DNA of 64,000 bases from Eutreptiella sp. 'Long Island Sound 2002'. Taxonomy: Eukaryota; Euglenozoa; Euglenophyceae; Eutreptiales; Eutreptiaceae. The translations under genes and the position numbers were made by a program. Positions 54,684 through 64,000 of this stretch are shown here, piece after piece. Positions within the stretch are counted from its first letter, which is position 1. Each line of letters starts with the position of its first letter. The stretch covers positions 69,254,242 to 69,318,241 of the forward strand of contig OZ038381.1 of assembly GCA_964036045.1 (NCBI GenBank). Reading direction: 5' to 3'. A model generated the notes under the pieces. That model saw nothing but the letters and a program-made list of their open reading frames with translations, was not told the origin of the DNA and searched no databases.

Positions 54684-55076
54684 TGAATCCCCTTTGGCAT
54701 TTTTGTTTGTTTCTGTGCTTGGGAGACGGCTGAGGGCGTTCATCCGTGGATTTTTGGGCCTTGATTGGCCATCTACCCCCTTCACTCGATCTCCACATAT
54801 ATATTTCATTGTGGTATACTTATTTAGGTCGACCGACGACGTTTCTCTATCTTTGATCCCCTTGGTCCATGTTGTAGATCAAGAGGAGACCGGATATGGC
54901 GTAGGGCACCGATTATCAGTGTCCCCACCCCTCCCTTTGGGCGTGGGGGACGCCTAGGACGTGTGTGGGGCCTCCATGTGTCCTTCAGACATCGGGGGGG
55001 GGGTTGGAGCCCATTGGGGTCCTCCCGTCCTCTCTTCAATGACTTCCCAGCGGTAACAACGCTCTGAGAAGTGGGG
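54684..55076. other. 3' untranslated region of element C
   Basis: No coding. It includes a TATATATTTCATT stretch and a G run (54991-55000), and ends in the purine tract GAGAAGTGGGG before the LTR. Confidence 0.6.
55066..55076 (+). promoter_or_regulatory. Polypurine tract of element C
   Basis: GAGAAGTGGGG immediately before TGAAGCC of the 3' LTR. Confidence 0.55.
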
Positions 55077-57428
55077 TGAAGCCTTGGCCATCTTTGGGTC
55101 ACTTGGGGTGTGTATCTATTTTCCGGCAAGCCGCCATTGGCTGATATCATACTCTCCCATCCACCCGACCTAACCCGATGTGATAGTGTGATAGGTTTGG
55201 CCATTCCGGCTATGAGCGGCCATATTCAGTACCGAGGCGCCGCCAGCTGAGATTTATATATCAGAATATCAGGTATCAACAGGGTTTTTTTATCATAATG
55301 CTTCCGTAATTTTTCCGCCTTCCGTCCTGATGGTCAATGTATCGGCGACTGTCAGTTGGCTCGCGATTTTGCGGTAACCGATTGGTTAACTGTTATTTCC
55401 AGATATTTTGGCGGAAACCCCGATGAAGGGTCAGATTTCATCAGTAAAGGGTTCGTTGCTTCCGCAATTCTCTAAATATGCACTCGAAATTTTAATCTGA
55501 ATTTTTCGCGTTGTCCAAATCGGATTTTCAACTTCGACATCGCCGCCCTTGATTCGGTCTTCTTCGAGTGGTCATACTCCTTTCCCTATGCCCAAATCAG
55601 GTTTCCCTTATACTTGCCATCCATTTGACTTGGAGATATAAGGGAAACAAAAGTGAATCGTCGGACCACTTTGAAGGGCGATATCTACGCGCGAGTGTGA
55701 GGAAAGAGAAGAATAAAGGTTGCGTTGCAAGCGCCTCAGTCTCAACTTATCTTTGGTAGGGTCTAACACCTTAAGTCATCACACACACTCGTTGTATCAT
55801 AGGATCATGGTCAACATGGTAGAAACTTGTTTATAACTTGTTGACCATGTTTCCGGACTAAATATTATGACTTTCGAGTGTAGCGCATGAGTCTTGCGGT
55901 TGCATAGCATCTTTTCTTAGGTTCCCACGTCCATTTAACACAAAGCTATGACCATGGAGGGGCATGGCATACCATGGTGGGAGCCAATTTTAAGGGCTAT
56001 GTGTGATATTGGTAGTATATGTCTTTATATGCTCACACCGATGTTATATATCTTCGTGTGGCCGAAGAGATGGAGAGCCACACGTGACAAGGGCCTTTCC
56101 CATGTCCCAATTGTCGAATCCAAAGCGCTAGACTAAGTCTACCGCGTATGTATTGCTCATGGTATGTTTGGCAAAGAGATCCATGAGTGCACTCCCATTT
56201 TCATGGGGCATGTAGATATGAGTGGCGAAGGTATCTCCATGCGCCTGATTGGGGATCCAAGTGGGGGAATTGTTCGCAAAAAATTCCAATCATTTGTATA
56301 TTGAACCATGCGCGGATATCATGGGTGAGCATAGAGATATACTATCATTACAACTTTGTATTTGGTCACATTTTCATGTTTTTAACCTCAATTTTTGCTC
56401 ATTTTTGCGTTTTGTGTACTTACCTGGTCGGCAAACAGCAAGAAGCCTATGGGGAGTCGAACCATGGTATGTTGCTTATATGTTGGCATATGCTTCGGAG
56501 CTGAACACCACCATATGCCGGATCGCGTACTCCATTTGGCTTGGCGCACGAAGGATAACAAGAATTGGTCTCAAGATTATGGGCTGACTTGGGTGGTGCG
56601 TGGCGCCCATGTCTGAAGGGGTTTTGAGGGTAAAGTGGGGATGTACATGGGCATTGATCATTGGTTTCTATCCTCCATGAATACTAGACTTCGATTCCAT
56701 GTGTGCTTTGAGCCTTCAGATAAGTGGTAACTTCAATTTTGAGCATATATTTGATATATTGCCAATATGGTGTGAATTGGCAGTTTTTGGCATGTTATGA
56801 GCTCAAACTCATGGGGCATATCTCCAAGCCCATTCGACTCGAAGTCCAACCAAGGTTATGTCAGGGTAGGGCATTGTCCTGAGTGCTACTCTAGGCCATG
56901 ACACGCCCCCCCCCATATTGGGCTAGGATTTGGAGGCTTGGGAGTGAACACATTTTTGTGGTTTATGTAGTGACTTTTGACTCATGGCATTTAGCTATCT
57001 TATTTGACTGGGTTCAGGGCATCATGTTGGTGAGTCAGGGGAAGGTCTTGAGTCCAGGGAATGAGGGGTCTATGGCTGAGTCTGTGCATGTGTACCTCTT
57101 TCCCCAACTTTGCTTTATTTGTGTTTGTATGCCAATTTCAGTGCTTTCCTCTTTGGTGCAATTCTTGTACATGCCCGCCACCGTGGGACGACCGGTGTGC
57201 TGAACGGAAGCCCGCAGCTTGTATTGGATTGTGGATTGGGTTATTGCTGTATTTTTGTGATCTGGTTGCTGTTCAGGGTTGAAGGAGGATTTTATTTTCT
57301 ATATTTTCGGGTTTTGGACCCTCGACTTTTAGAAATGCAAGCGCTGATCAGGAGCAAATCAGCAGGGGTGACAGGCGGAAGGGGCACAGCGGGGGCCGGT
57401 CCTGGTAGGGACCTTCTTTATGGTAGCA
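55077..57428 (+). repeat. 3' LTR of element C
   Basis: 2352 bp. It aligns along its whole length with 44225-46574 with scattered substitutions. Confidence 0.9.
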
Positions 57429-57475
57429 GTGGTGTGCTGTCGTGCTCTGCTGTCTGTTTGTGTTGCTGCCTGTGC

Positions 57476-57745
57476 CTATTTTTTCTGTCCTCCTTTGTAA
57501 ACCACTGCCAAACCCGTAAAAATGTTCTTCCCTGTATTTGTTTTTACTAAAATAAAATTATACACAACCCATACACCCGCGAGCAGCAAGACAATGTATC
57601 CCTTCTGCAACTTACATTTTACCATCCGTTGGCAATCATCTGCAATTCTCGTCAGCATTATGTTGGAGTTGTTGCCCGTGGTGATGTTTGTGAAATTCCT
57701 AGGGGTTAACCGCATTTCCCCCAGGGCCACTCGCCTGTACTGACG
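57476..57745 (-). CDS. Exon-like minus-strand frame
   Basis: Minus frame YRRVALGEMRLTPRNFTNIT, then NNSNIMLTRIADDCQRMVK, running to a donor AAAT|GTAAGTTGC near 57620. The acceptor probably lies near 57743 (CAG before TACAGG). No family recognised. Same strand as the frames at 58098-58910. Confidence 0.3.
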   Translation of the reverse strand, partial: RQYRRVALGEMRLTPRNFTNITTGNNSNIMLTRIADDCQRMVKCKLQKGYIVLLLAGVWVVYNFILVKTNTGKNIFTGLAVVYKGGQKK

Positions 57746-58097
57746 GAAGGGAGGAGGGGGGGGGCAACAGGACAGGGAATGGAGGTACATGGACAAGAAA
57801 GAAAAGGAGAGGGAACGAGGTGCGGGAACGCGGCGAATTGAAAACGTTTTTTGGACTTTTACGCCCTGCTCACAACAGGTGTTTTTTTGCGCACACGGTA
57901 CGTAGCACAACCAGCGACACGGCGTTATACTCCTATATTGTTACGGTGCTTACGGCGTTAACTATTCACATATCTAAGGTGGAAAAACTTTCGGTCGGGA
58001 TTCAACGCATTTCGCAGCGCGCTTTTTTGCCTAGCCGATCTTCATGCTAACTAGCTCTAATTCCAGCTATTTAGAAACTTTTTTCGTCGTGTTTTAC

Positions 58098-58505
58098 CTA
58101 TCTTTTTATTTCATTCGTGCACGAAGTGCCAGCGCGCGCGACACATTCAAGCTCCGGGTAGAAAATCGGGGAGGAAACGGTACCACAGGATGGCTGAGAT
58201 CCAGGACGCGATGGCGGCTTGAACTCTGCACTTGCAGCAGTCTTCACTTTCTTCTTTTGCTGCTCCTTACCCGCATCATCGGGATCTGCATCAAAGTGAG
58301 AGGTGGGTGCCCGCTTCCGCTTCTGCTGGGTCTCCAGTACTTGATCCAGACCGTCCTCCTCCTCCTCCTCGTCGCCATCCTCATCATCTGTGTCTTCCGC
58401 GTTGTCCGGTTCCTTTCCTTTTTCTTTTGCCCGCTTCTTGCTAATTGACTGGGCTCCTTTTCCTGCTGCGGTACCCCGATTTGGTACTTGGTACAACTTG
58501 AGCAA
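58098..58505 (-). CDS. Lys/Asp/Glu-rich exon of an unrecognised minus-strand gene
   Basis: Minus frame with alternating basic and acidic tracts: ISKKRAKEKGKEPDNAEDTD, then DEDGDEEEEEDGLDQ, QKRKRAPTSHFDADPDD. It looks like the disordered, NLS-containing tail of a nuclear protein. It overlaps in another frame with the end of the block at 58441-58758, so an intron or an indel lies between about 58470 and 58505. Confidence 0.35.
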   Translation of the reverse strand: MLKLYQVPNRGTAAGKGAQSISKKRAKEKGKEPDNAEDTDDEDGDEEEEEDGLDQVLETQQKRKRAPTSHFDADPDDAGKEQQKKKVKTAASAEFKPPSRPGSQPSCGTVSSPIFYPELECVARAGTSCTNEIKR

Positions 58506-58758
58506 TCTTCTTCAGCTTTGGCAGGGTAGGTGCAGGCTCAGTAGTAGTGCCCTCACTGTCGCCAACGAGTGCCTCAGACACAATCTGTTCTTCGGCGGCT
58601 TCTACAGCATGCACCTTCTGGTGCCCTTCGGGACCTCGGTCGCTATCGAATACCCATGGTGGAATGCCACGCAAAAGCCAGTGTTGTTGAGTATCCCAAA
58701 TTGCACCTGTCACTCCCTGCTCGATCTGATTCTGTGACTGTCTTCCAACATGTACCAC
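58441..58758 (-). CDS. Coding-like minus-strand block
   Basis: Coherent frame GVTGAIWDTQQHWLLRGIPP, WVFDSDRGPEGHQKVHAVEA, then EGTTTEPAPTLPKLKKIAQ. It precedes the acidic block on the same strand. It may be joined to 58710-58940 upstream by a very short intron or corrected indel. Confidence 0.3.
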   Translation of the reverse strand: MVHVGRQSQNQIEQGVTGAIWDTQQHWLLRGIPPWVFDSDRGPEGHQKVHAVEAAEEQIVSEALVGDSEGTTTEPAPTLPKLKKIAQVVPSTKSGYRSRKRSPVN

Positions 58759-58940
58759 ATGATGATGGCATGCTGCAGAGCACCTCCAACGGCACTGCTA
58801 CGGTCCTTTCGCTCGATGGCTGACACAGCCAGAAACGCAACTTTGGTCGTCGCGTCTGACATCGCAATCGTTGCGGCCCTGGCCACTGTATCATCCACAA
58901 CAACCACTGCATCAACATTTTCGCAATTGATTCGGGCCCT
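58710..58940 (-). CDS. Coding-like minus-strand block (upstream part)
   Basis: Frame NADAVVVVDDTVARAATIAM, SDATTKVAFLAVSAIERKDR, GGALQHAIIMWYML. The composition is non-repetitive, but the family is unknown. It abuts the 11-bp minisatellite at 58947, which may have disrupted the 5' end. Confidence 0.3.
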   Translation of the reverse strand, partial: RARINCENVDAVVVVDDTVARAATIAMSDATTKVAFLAVSAIERKDRSSAVGGALQHAIIMWYMLEDSHRIRSSRE

Positions 58941-58946
58941 GCGACG

Positions 58947-59290
58947 TAGAGTGTCAGGGTGTTGTCAGGATGACGTCAGAATGGTGTCAGGATGGCGTCA
59001 GGATGGCATCAGGATGGTGTCAGGATGGCGTCAGGATGCGTCAGGACCGCCGTCAGGATGCGGTCAGGATGATGGGTAGTTTGGCGTCAGTATGGCATCA
59101 GGTTGCGTCAGGATGCGTCGGGATGGCGTCCGGAAAAAGCCAGAATACCATGGGGATGGCGTCAGGGACCGTCACGGTGGCGTCAGGATGGCGTCAGGAT
59201 GACGTCAGGCTATCATGGTGGCGTCAGGATGGCGCCAGAATAGCGTCACAATAGCGTCAGGGTGGCGTCAGGATGACACCACCAGGACCT
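58947..59290. repeat. 11-bp minisatellite (GTCAGGATGGC)n
   Basis: Variants of GTCAGGATGGC repeat about 25 times with 10-bp and mutated units. The plus-strand frame gives DGVRMASGWCQ-type repeats, a by-product. Confidence 0.9.
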
Positions 59291-60063
59291 GAGGGCACCT
59301 CAGGGTGTCAACGAGGCCTTTGGGGTTAATACTTACCAGAAATAGGTTACATAAAAACAACAAAAGGTTTTACAGGGTACAAAGGTAATGAGATGTTTTG
59401 AACATCTTTTAGAAGGCTTGAAGACAGGAATTGCGGAAATTTTTTTTCGGGGATAAATTTTTCTTTTGTGACATAACGGTCGTTTAAGTGAGTAGCTGGC
59501 ACCAGATACGACGACAGCAAACCCCAAAAGGAGAAAATGGTTTACAAGAAATTTGTTCACGGGTATACAATTTACAAGTTTTGACAGATTATGTCCCTGC
59601 CATTTATACACACCGCCGATCATTGCTACTGTCAGGAACTTCATGAAGGAGGAAGTGAAGAAGTTGCAAAGGTTGGACAAGTACATTCAGCATGAGGTCA
59701 CAATTTGCCAGTAATCAGATCGTCCTGCGTTAGTCCAGCGGCGCGAATCATATCTATTGGTGTACACCGAGGACAGGCTGCACGGGAGAAGCCGTCTACC
59801 AAATCCTCAAGCTTATCAGTGGGCGAGGCGCCAGGCTCACACAACAGTGACACCAGCGTACCAAGGTTGAGGTGGAGGATATTGCGGAAGGAAAGAGCTG
59901 TAATATACTACCGTGGTCATCGTCAGAGGAATACCCATCCAGACTTGAAAGCAATGCCACGTAGCTTTCAGTACTCTCCCTGCCCTTTGATTGTTACCCA
60001 GCAGCAGCTTTGTATATCCGTGATGGGCCAGAGAGTTGGCCTGACTGCTGAGGTGATGAGCAG
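59291..60063. other. Interval without a firm gene
   Basis: Plus strand at 59634-59711 reads RNFMKEEVKKLQRLDKYIQH before a CAG/TAA. Minus strand has a 117-codon hydrophobic frame of doubtful quality. The word AACTTCATGAAGGAGGAAG (59637-59655) recurs at 62200-62218 on the other side of the satellites. Confidence 0.3.
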
Positions 60064-60560
60064 GTGCGGGTTTGGTCCGTGCAAATGTGTCAGCGTGCTC
60101 TGTGTGTGCCATTCGGGTGTCAGCGCGCTGTCTGTGTGTTTTTTGTGTGTCAGGGCGCTCTGTTTGTGTCATTTGTGTGTCAGCGCTGTCTGTGTGTCAT
60201 TTTTGTTTCAGCGCGCTGTCTGTGTGTGTTTTTTGGGTGTCAGCGGCTTTTTGTGTATTCCTTATGTTTCAGCGCGCTCTGTTTGTGTCTTTTGTGTGTC
60301 AGCCGGCTCTGTTTGTGTTCTTTGTGTGTCAGCGCGCCGTCTTTGTGTAATTTTTGTGTCAGCGTGCAGTCCGTGTGTGTCATTTGGGTGTCGGAGTGCG
60401 CTCTGTGTGTGTCATTGGTGTGTTGACCCACTCTGTTTGTGTCATTTGTGTGTCAGCGCGACGTCTGTGTGTTCCTTGTGTCAGCACTCTCTGTGTCCCA
60501 TTTGTGTGTTAGCTTGCTCCTTGTGTGTGCCATTTGAGTGTCATTTGTGTGTCAGCGTCC
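60064..60560. repeat. TG-rich minisatellite of about 30 bp
   Basis: Units like GTGTGTCAGCGCGCTCTGTT followed by TGTGTCATTT repeat 15 to 16 times. Single units recur at 61510-61560 and 62155-62195 bordering the CAGCA arrays. Confidence 0.85.
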
Positions 60561-60569
60561 TTGTAAAGA

Positions 60570-61515
60570 GCACAGCATAGCACAGCACAGCACAGCACAA
60601 CAGAACAGCACAGCACAGCTGCACAGCACAGCAGCACAGCACAACAGCACAGCTCAGCAGAGCACAGCACAGCACAGCAGAGCAGAAGAGCACAGCACAG
60701 AACAGCAGAGCACACGACAAGAGCACAGCACACAACAGCACAGCACAGTACAGCATGGTACAGCAAAGCACAGCACAGCAGAGCACAGCACAGAACAGCA
60801 CAGCTCAGCACACCACAGCACAGCACAGCACTGCACTGCACAGCAGAGCACAGCACAGCACAGCACAGCAAAACACAGCCCAGCACAGCACAGCATAGCA
60901 CAGCACAGCACAGCACAGCACACCACACCACAACACAGCACAACAGAGCACAGCAGAGCACAGCACAGAACAGCACAGAACAGCACAGCACAGCAGAGCA
61001 CACCATAGCACAGCACAGCACAGCATAGCACAGCACAACAGCACAGCACAACAGCACAGCACAGCACAGCACAGCTCAGCACAGCACAGCACAGCACAGC
61101 ACAGCACAGCACAAGAGCACAGCACAGAACAACATCTGACAGCACAGCACAGATCAGCACAGCACAGCACAGCAGAGCACAGCACAGCACAGCACAGCAC
61201 AGCACAGCATAGCACAGCACAACAGCACAGAACAACACAGTACAGCACAGCAGAGCACAGCACAGCACAGCACAGCACAGCACAGCACAGCACAGCACAG
61301 CATAGCACAGCACAACAGCACAGCACAACAGCACCGCGCAACAGCACAGCACAGCACAACATAGCACAACTTCACTGCACAACAGCACAGCACAGCACAG
61401 CACAGCACAGCACAGCACAGCACGGCACAGCACAGCACAGCACAGCACAGCACAGCACAGCACAGCACAGCACAGGACAGCACCGCGCAGCACAGCACAG
61501 CACAGCACAGCACAG
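60570..61515. repeat. CAGCA pentanucleotide array 1
   Basis: Nearly pure (AGCAC)n with sporadic substitutions and a few 3-4 base deletions, almost devoid of T on the plus strand. The Cys/Ala/Val/Leu-rich frames (minus) and His/Ser/Thr/Gln-rich frames (plus) are artefacts. Confidence 0.97.
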
Positions 61516-61561
61516 CGCTGTTTGTGTGTGTCATTTGTGTGTCAGTGTCCGTGTAGTTGTG

Positions 61562-62156
61562 AACAGCACAGCACAGCACGGCACAAAAGCACACCACAGC
61601 ACAGCAGCACAGCACAACCGCACTGCACAACAGCACAGCTCAGCTCAGCACAGCACAGCACAGCACACCATAGCACAGCACAGCACAGCACAGCCCAGCA
61701 GAGCACAGCACAGCACAGCAAAACACAGCACAGCACAGCACAGCATGGCACAGCACAACGGCAGAGCACAACAACACAGCACAACAGCACAGCACAGCAG
61801 AGGAGCACGGCACAGCACATAACAACAGCACCGCACAACAGCACAGCACAGCACAGCACAGCACAATTGCACAGCACCACAGCACAGCACAGCACAGCAC
61901 AGTACAGCACAGCACGGCACAGCACAGCGGAGCACAATAAGCGCAGCACAGCACAGCAAAGCACATCAGCACAGCACAGCCCAGCACAGCAGCACAGCAC
62001 ATCACACAGCACAGTACAGCACAACAGCACAGCACAGCACAGCACAGCACAGCACAGCACAGCACAGCACAGCACAGCACAGCACAGCACATCAACACAG
62101 CACAGCACAGCACAGCAGCACAGAACAGCACAGCACAGCACAACAGCACAGCACAG
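61562..62156. repeat. CAGCA pentanucleotide array 2
   Basis: Same pentamer as array 1, separated from it by one TG-rich minisatellite unit (61516-61561). Confidence 0.97.
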
Positions 62157-62189
62157 GGTGTGTGACGTTGTGTCATTTGTGTGTCGTCT

Positions 62190-62300
62190 GGTTCAAGGCA
62201 ACTTCATGAAGGAGGAAGAGTGGGGTGCCTCCTTCCAAGATACCATCTTCAAGATTGTGCCGACTATGCGACAGCTCCTCAAGTACTTCCCTGAGCGCTG
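62190..62300 (+). CDS. Coding-like short frame ending in a stop
   Basis: Plus frame VQGNFMKEEEWGASFQDTIF, KIVPTMRQLLKYFPER, then TGA at 62299-62301. It reads like a terminal exon, but the upstream part is satellite. Unknown family. The opposite strand is also open, so strand choice is uncertain. Confidence 0.25.
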
Positions 62301-62363
62301 AGCTGTGACCTTTGTTTTGGTCTCTACTGAAAGATGAGTTCCCAGCAGTCCAGCTGAACATTA

Positions 62364-62610
62364 TCACAGCTTTGGAGTAAGTTGGAGTCTTTCGATGAAG
62401 TCATCGGAATTGTTGTCAATTAAGCCGAGGACAAGGGATGGAGGGTGCGATTGGCAATCAGTAAATGACTCAGGGTCACTTTTTTTGACAAACAGTTGGG
62501 TGAACTGTGCATTAATTGCCTTTCTGACAAGGTCTTTGAGAGTCGACAAGCTGCCACTGCTATTCTCAAGAGTTTGACGGAATACTTCGGACAGGATTGG
62601 GCGAACGTTA
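62364..62610 (-). CDS. Coding-like minus-strand frame
   Basis: Minus frame VRPILSEVFRQTLENSSGSL, STLKDLVRKAINAQFTQLFV, KKSDPESFTDCQSHPPSLVL, GLIDNNSDDFIERLQ. Consistent protein-like composition over about 80 codons with no ATG at its start, so it is probably an exon. Not recognised. Confidence 0.35.
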
Positions 62611-62639
62611 ACTTATATTGAATTGGTTCGGGCAATGAG

Positions 62640-63480
62640 GTGGTGGGGTGGGATGATGACCCTTCCCCCAGGGCATAAAACAATGGAGACAGGGGGGGGT
62701 TGCTCATGAAACATGGACAGGAGGCTAGCGCAATGGACTGCAGGCGATCCCTGGGGTATCAAAATGGCACCCTTCCATTTGATTGGCAGGGGGGTACATT
62801 GCCACACTTCCGGGCGCGCTGGCCACAGCCAAATGGTGCGGGGCCTTGCGCAAGCCTCGTTTCTTCTGAGCCTGCGTATGAGCAACCCCAGATCACCAAA
62901 ATAGTGAAAAAATATGAGCTGCCGGTTTCCTATTGGGGGAGGGGGGGCATTGGAACTTTTCCACGTTGTTTTGCAGATCTGGGAAAAGGATGTGTGGGAG
63001 GGGAGGGGGAGGCAGCAAAAATTCTGCTGCATGTGGGTTGGGTTGGGGGGGCGGAGAGGTTGGTTGGCAGAAGTCCTGCTGCATTGGGGGGGGGGGATTG
63101 CAATGAGGCTGGGTGGCAGAAATTCTGGTGCATGGGGGTGGGCAGACCATTGCAATAAGGCTGGCAGGCAGAAGTTCTGCTGCAAGGGGGGGCCAGCAAA
63201 ATTCTGCTGCAGGTGAGGGGGGGGCGGGGCGAGTTGTTGGGTGGCAGAATTCTGCTGCAGGTGGGTTGCTGGGGGGGCAGAAGGTTTGTTCATAGAAAGC
63301 CTGTTGCATGTGGGTTGGGTGGGGGGGGCATTACAATGAGGCTGGGTAGCAAATATTTTGCTACAGATGCAGGTGGTGCAGGGGGGGATACAAATGTTGC
63401 AAAAATTATATGGCAGCTGACAGGGGGGGGGGGGATTGTGCTGCAGGGATGGTGGGGAGATATGCCTGTGGACTAAGCCT
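62640..63480. repeat. G-rich degenerate repeat (GGCAGAA.TTCTGCTGCA..GGGGG)
   Basis: Words GGCAGAAGTTCTGCTGCA and G runs of 6-11 alternate with a loose 40-60 bp spacing. The minus strand reads as Pro-rich frames (MQQNFC.. repeats). GCAGAA/TTCTGC gives each unit a small hairpin. Confidence 0.7.
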
Positions 63481-63521
63481 GGCAATCAGTTGTCAGAGTA
63501 TGTTTAGGCCGCCCAATTTCT

Positions 63522-63800
63522 GTGGGGTTGGAATGCCATCTGTGGACTTGCTACCCTGCAATTTTTGAACAGCGTCAGACACTGCGGATATCCATGCAGT
63601 ACACTACTGCTCATCAGACGCTAGATTTTTTCCTATGGGCTCCTGTTCATTGTTTCATGCGTCGGCTGCACATCAACAAGGAAGGCACATACCAATGTGC
63701 ACTTTGTGCACGTACTTTGTGGCTGGAGGACATGTCTGCACGAGGTACAAAATGTATTTGGGTCATCTGTCCACTGAGTCCAATGCATGTGAAGGGTTGA
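63522..63800 (+). CDS. Plus-strand coding-like frame, unrecognised
   Basis: Frame LDFFLWAPVHCFMRRLHINK, GTYQCALCARTLWLEDM, GTKCIWVICPLSP with TGA near 63798. A hydrophobic FLWAP motif, then CxxC, resembles the start of zinc-ribbon-containing domains seen in some eukaryotic DNA transposons, but this is a weak impression. The remaining 63801-64000 shows no gene. Confidence 0.3.
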   Translation: MGLECHLWTCYPAIFEQRQTLRISMQYTTAHQTLDFFLWAPVHCFMRRLHINKEGTYQCALCARTLWLEDMSARGTKCIWVICPLSPMHVKG

Positions 63801-64000
63801 AAGACCTACTGCTCAAGACGTCCCAACTGCCGCTCTCTGAGTCCATTCTTACGTCTGCATCAACTTTGGCTCATCTGTCTTTGTGTTCAGTCTGTGCGCT
63901 GCTTTGAACTGTCATTCCCTGGTTGTGAGCATAACAAATGGGTATCAAGGTGTGCATGAATGGTTTGTGTAACTCCTCTTGGACAGCCGCATGATGTTGG

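Larger units (their letters stand above)
44225..57428 (+). mobile_element. Ty3/gypsy chromovirus with 2.35-kb LTRs (element C), 13.2 kb
   Basis: Long direct repeats 44225-46574 and 55077-57428 begin TGAAGCC and end GTAGCA; the left copy has a 13-base difference just after the start and the right one an extra CCCGACCTAACCC-like insert near 55166. A purine tract (GAGAAGTGGGG) precedes the 3' LTR. The interior encodes gag, protease, a methyltransferase-like domain, RT, RNase H, integrase and chromodomain. No clear target duplication: the 5-mers are GTCGG on the left and GTGGT on the right. The LTRs are highly similar by eye, implying recent insertion. Confidence 0.9.

Noticed and set aside
44220-57433. 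Target-site duplication for element C
   Set aside because: GTCGG on the left and GTGGT on the right do not match; shifting the LTR end by a few bases did not help.
60509-62176. Long Cys/Ala/Val/Leu frames and Gln/His/Ser/Thr frames up to 284 codons
   Set aside because: Translations of the CAGCA pentamer in different frames; no gene structure.

Overview
The window looks like nuclear DNA of a repeat-rich eukaryote, possibly an alga. I cannot place the species. The evidence is GT-AG introns with short modular exons, three LTR retrotransposons, a 193-bp satellite with higher-order structure, several mini- and microsatellites, frequent poly-G/poly-C runs, and no prokaryotic operon structure. Only a small part looks like host coding sequence; most of the 64 kb is mobile or tandemly repeated DNA.

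Layout. 1-1055 is a 209-bp tandem array, followed by GC-rich filler. From about 1.9 to 17.5 kb the minus strand carries exon-like blocks that read as one or two multi-exon genes. In minus-strand order these are a SET-like exon (17.45-17.13 kb), an array of 20 phase-0 exon modules encoding an Ala/Glu/Lys/Gln-rich probable coiled coil (16.2-11.6 kb), an exon with a SET-like domain (7.1-6.5 kb), several unassigned exons (5.9-5.25 kb), and a Pro/Ser/Arg-rich exon followed by repeated Arg/Ser-rich exons (5.2-1.9 kb). A complete nonautonomous LTR element (7104-11313, 268-bp LTRs, perfect CGCTG target duplication) sits exactly at the splice acceptor of the SET exon, and its target duplication keeps that acceptor.

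17.87-22.65 kb is a 193-bp satellite with an 8-monomer, 1549-bp higher-order repeat. 22.87-25.64 kb is a large imperfect inverted repeat (foldback-like), and its right arm runs into a 61-bp minisatellite up to 27.1 kb.

Two Ty3/gypsy chromoviruses follow. Element B (27466-42272; LTRs about 711 bp; PBS, PPT and a 4/5 target duplication) has a decayed gag-pol and a 6-kb block, flanked by a duplicated PPT, that holds a broken pogo-like transposase ending in a chromodomain-like segment. Element C (44225-57428; LTRs about 2.35 kb) has one pol frame broken by only four stop codons, with the RT, RNase H and integrase catalytic residues I checked present. Both elements carry an extra domain between protease and reverse transcriptase that resembles a Dam-like DNA methyltransferase. 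Both lie in what was probably one contiguous T/G/C-rich tract.

The right end (57.4-64 kb) holds minus-strand exon-like fragments of an unrecognised gene, an 11-bp minisatellite, a TG-rich 30-bp minisatellite, two long CAGCA pentanucleotide arrays, a G-rich degenerate repeat and a last plus-strand ORF. The best candidates for something new are the exon-amplified SET/coiled-coil locus with its splice-site LTR insertion, and the methyltransferase-like domain shared by the two chromoviruses.
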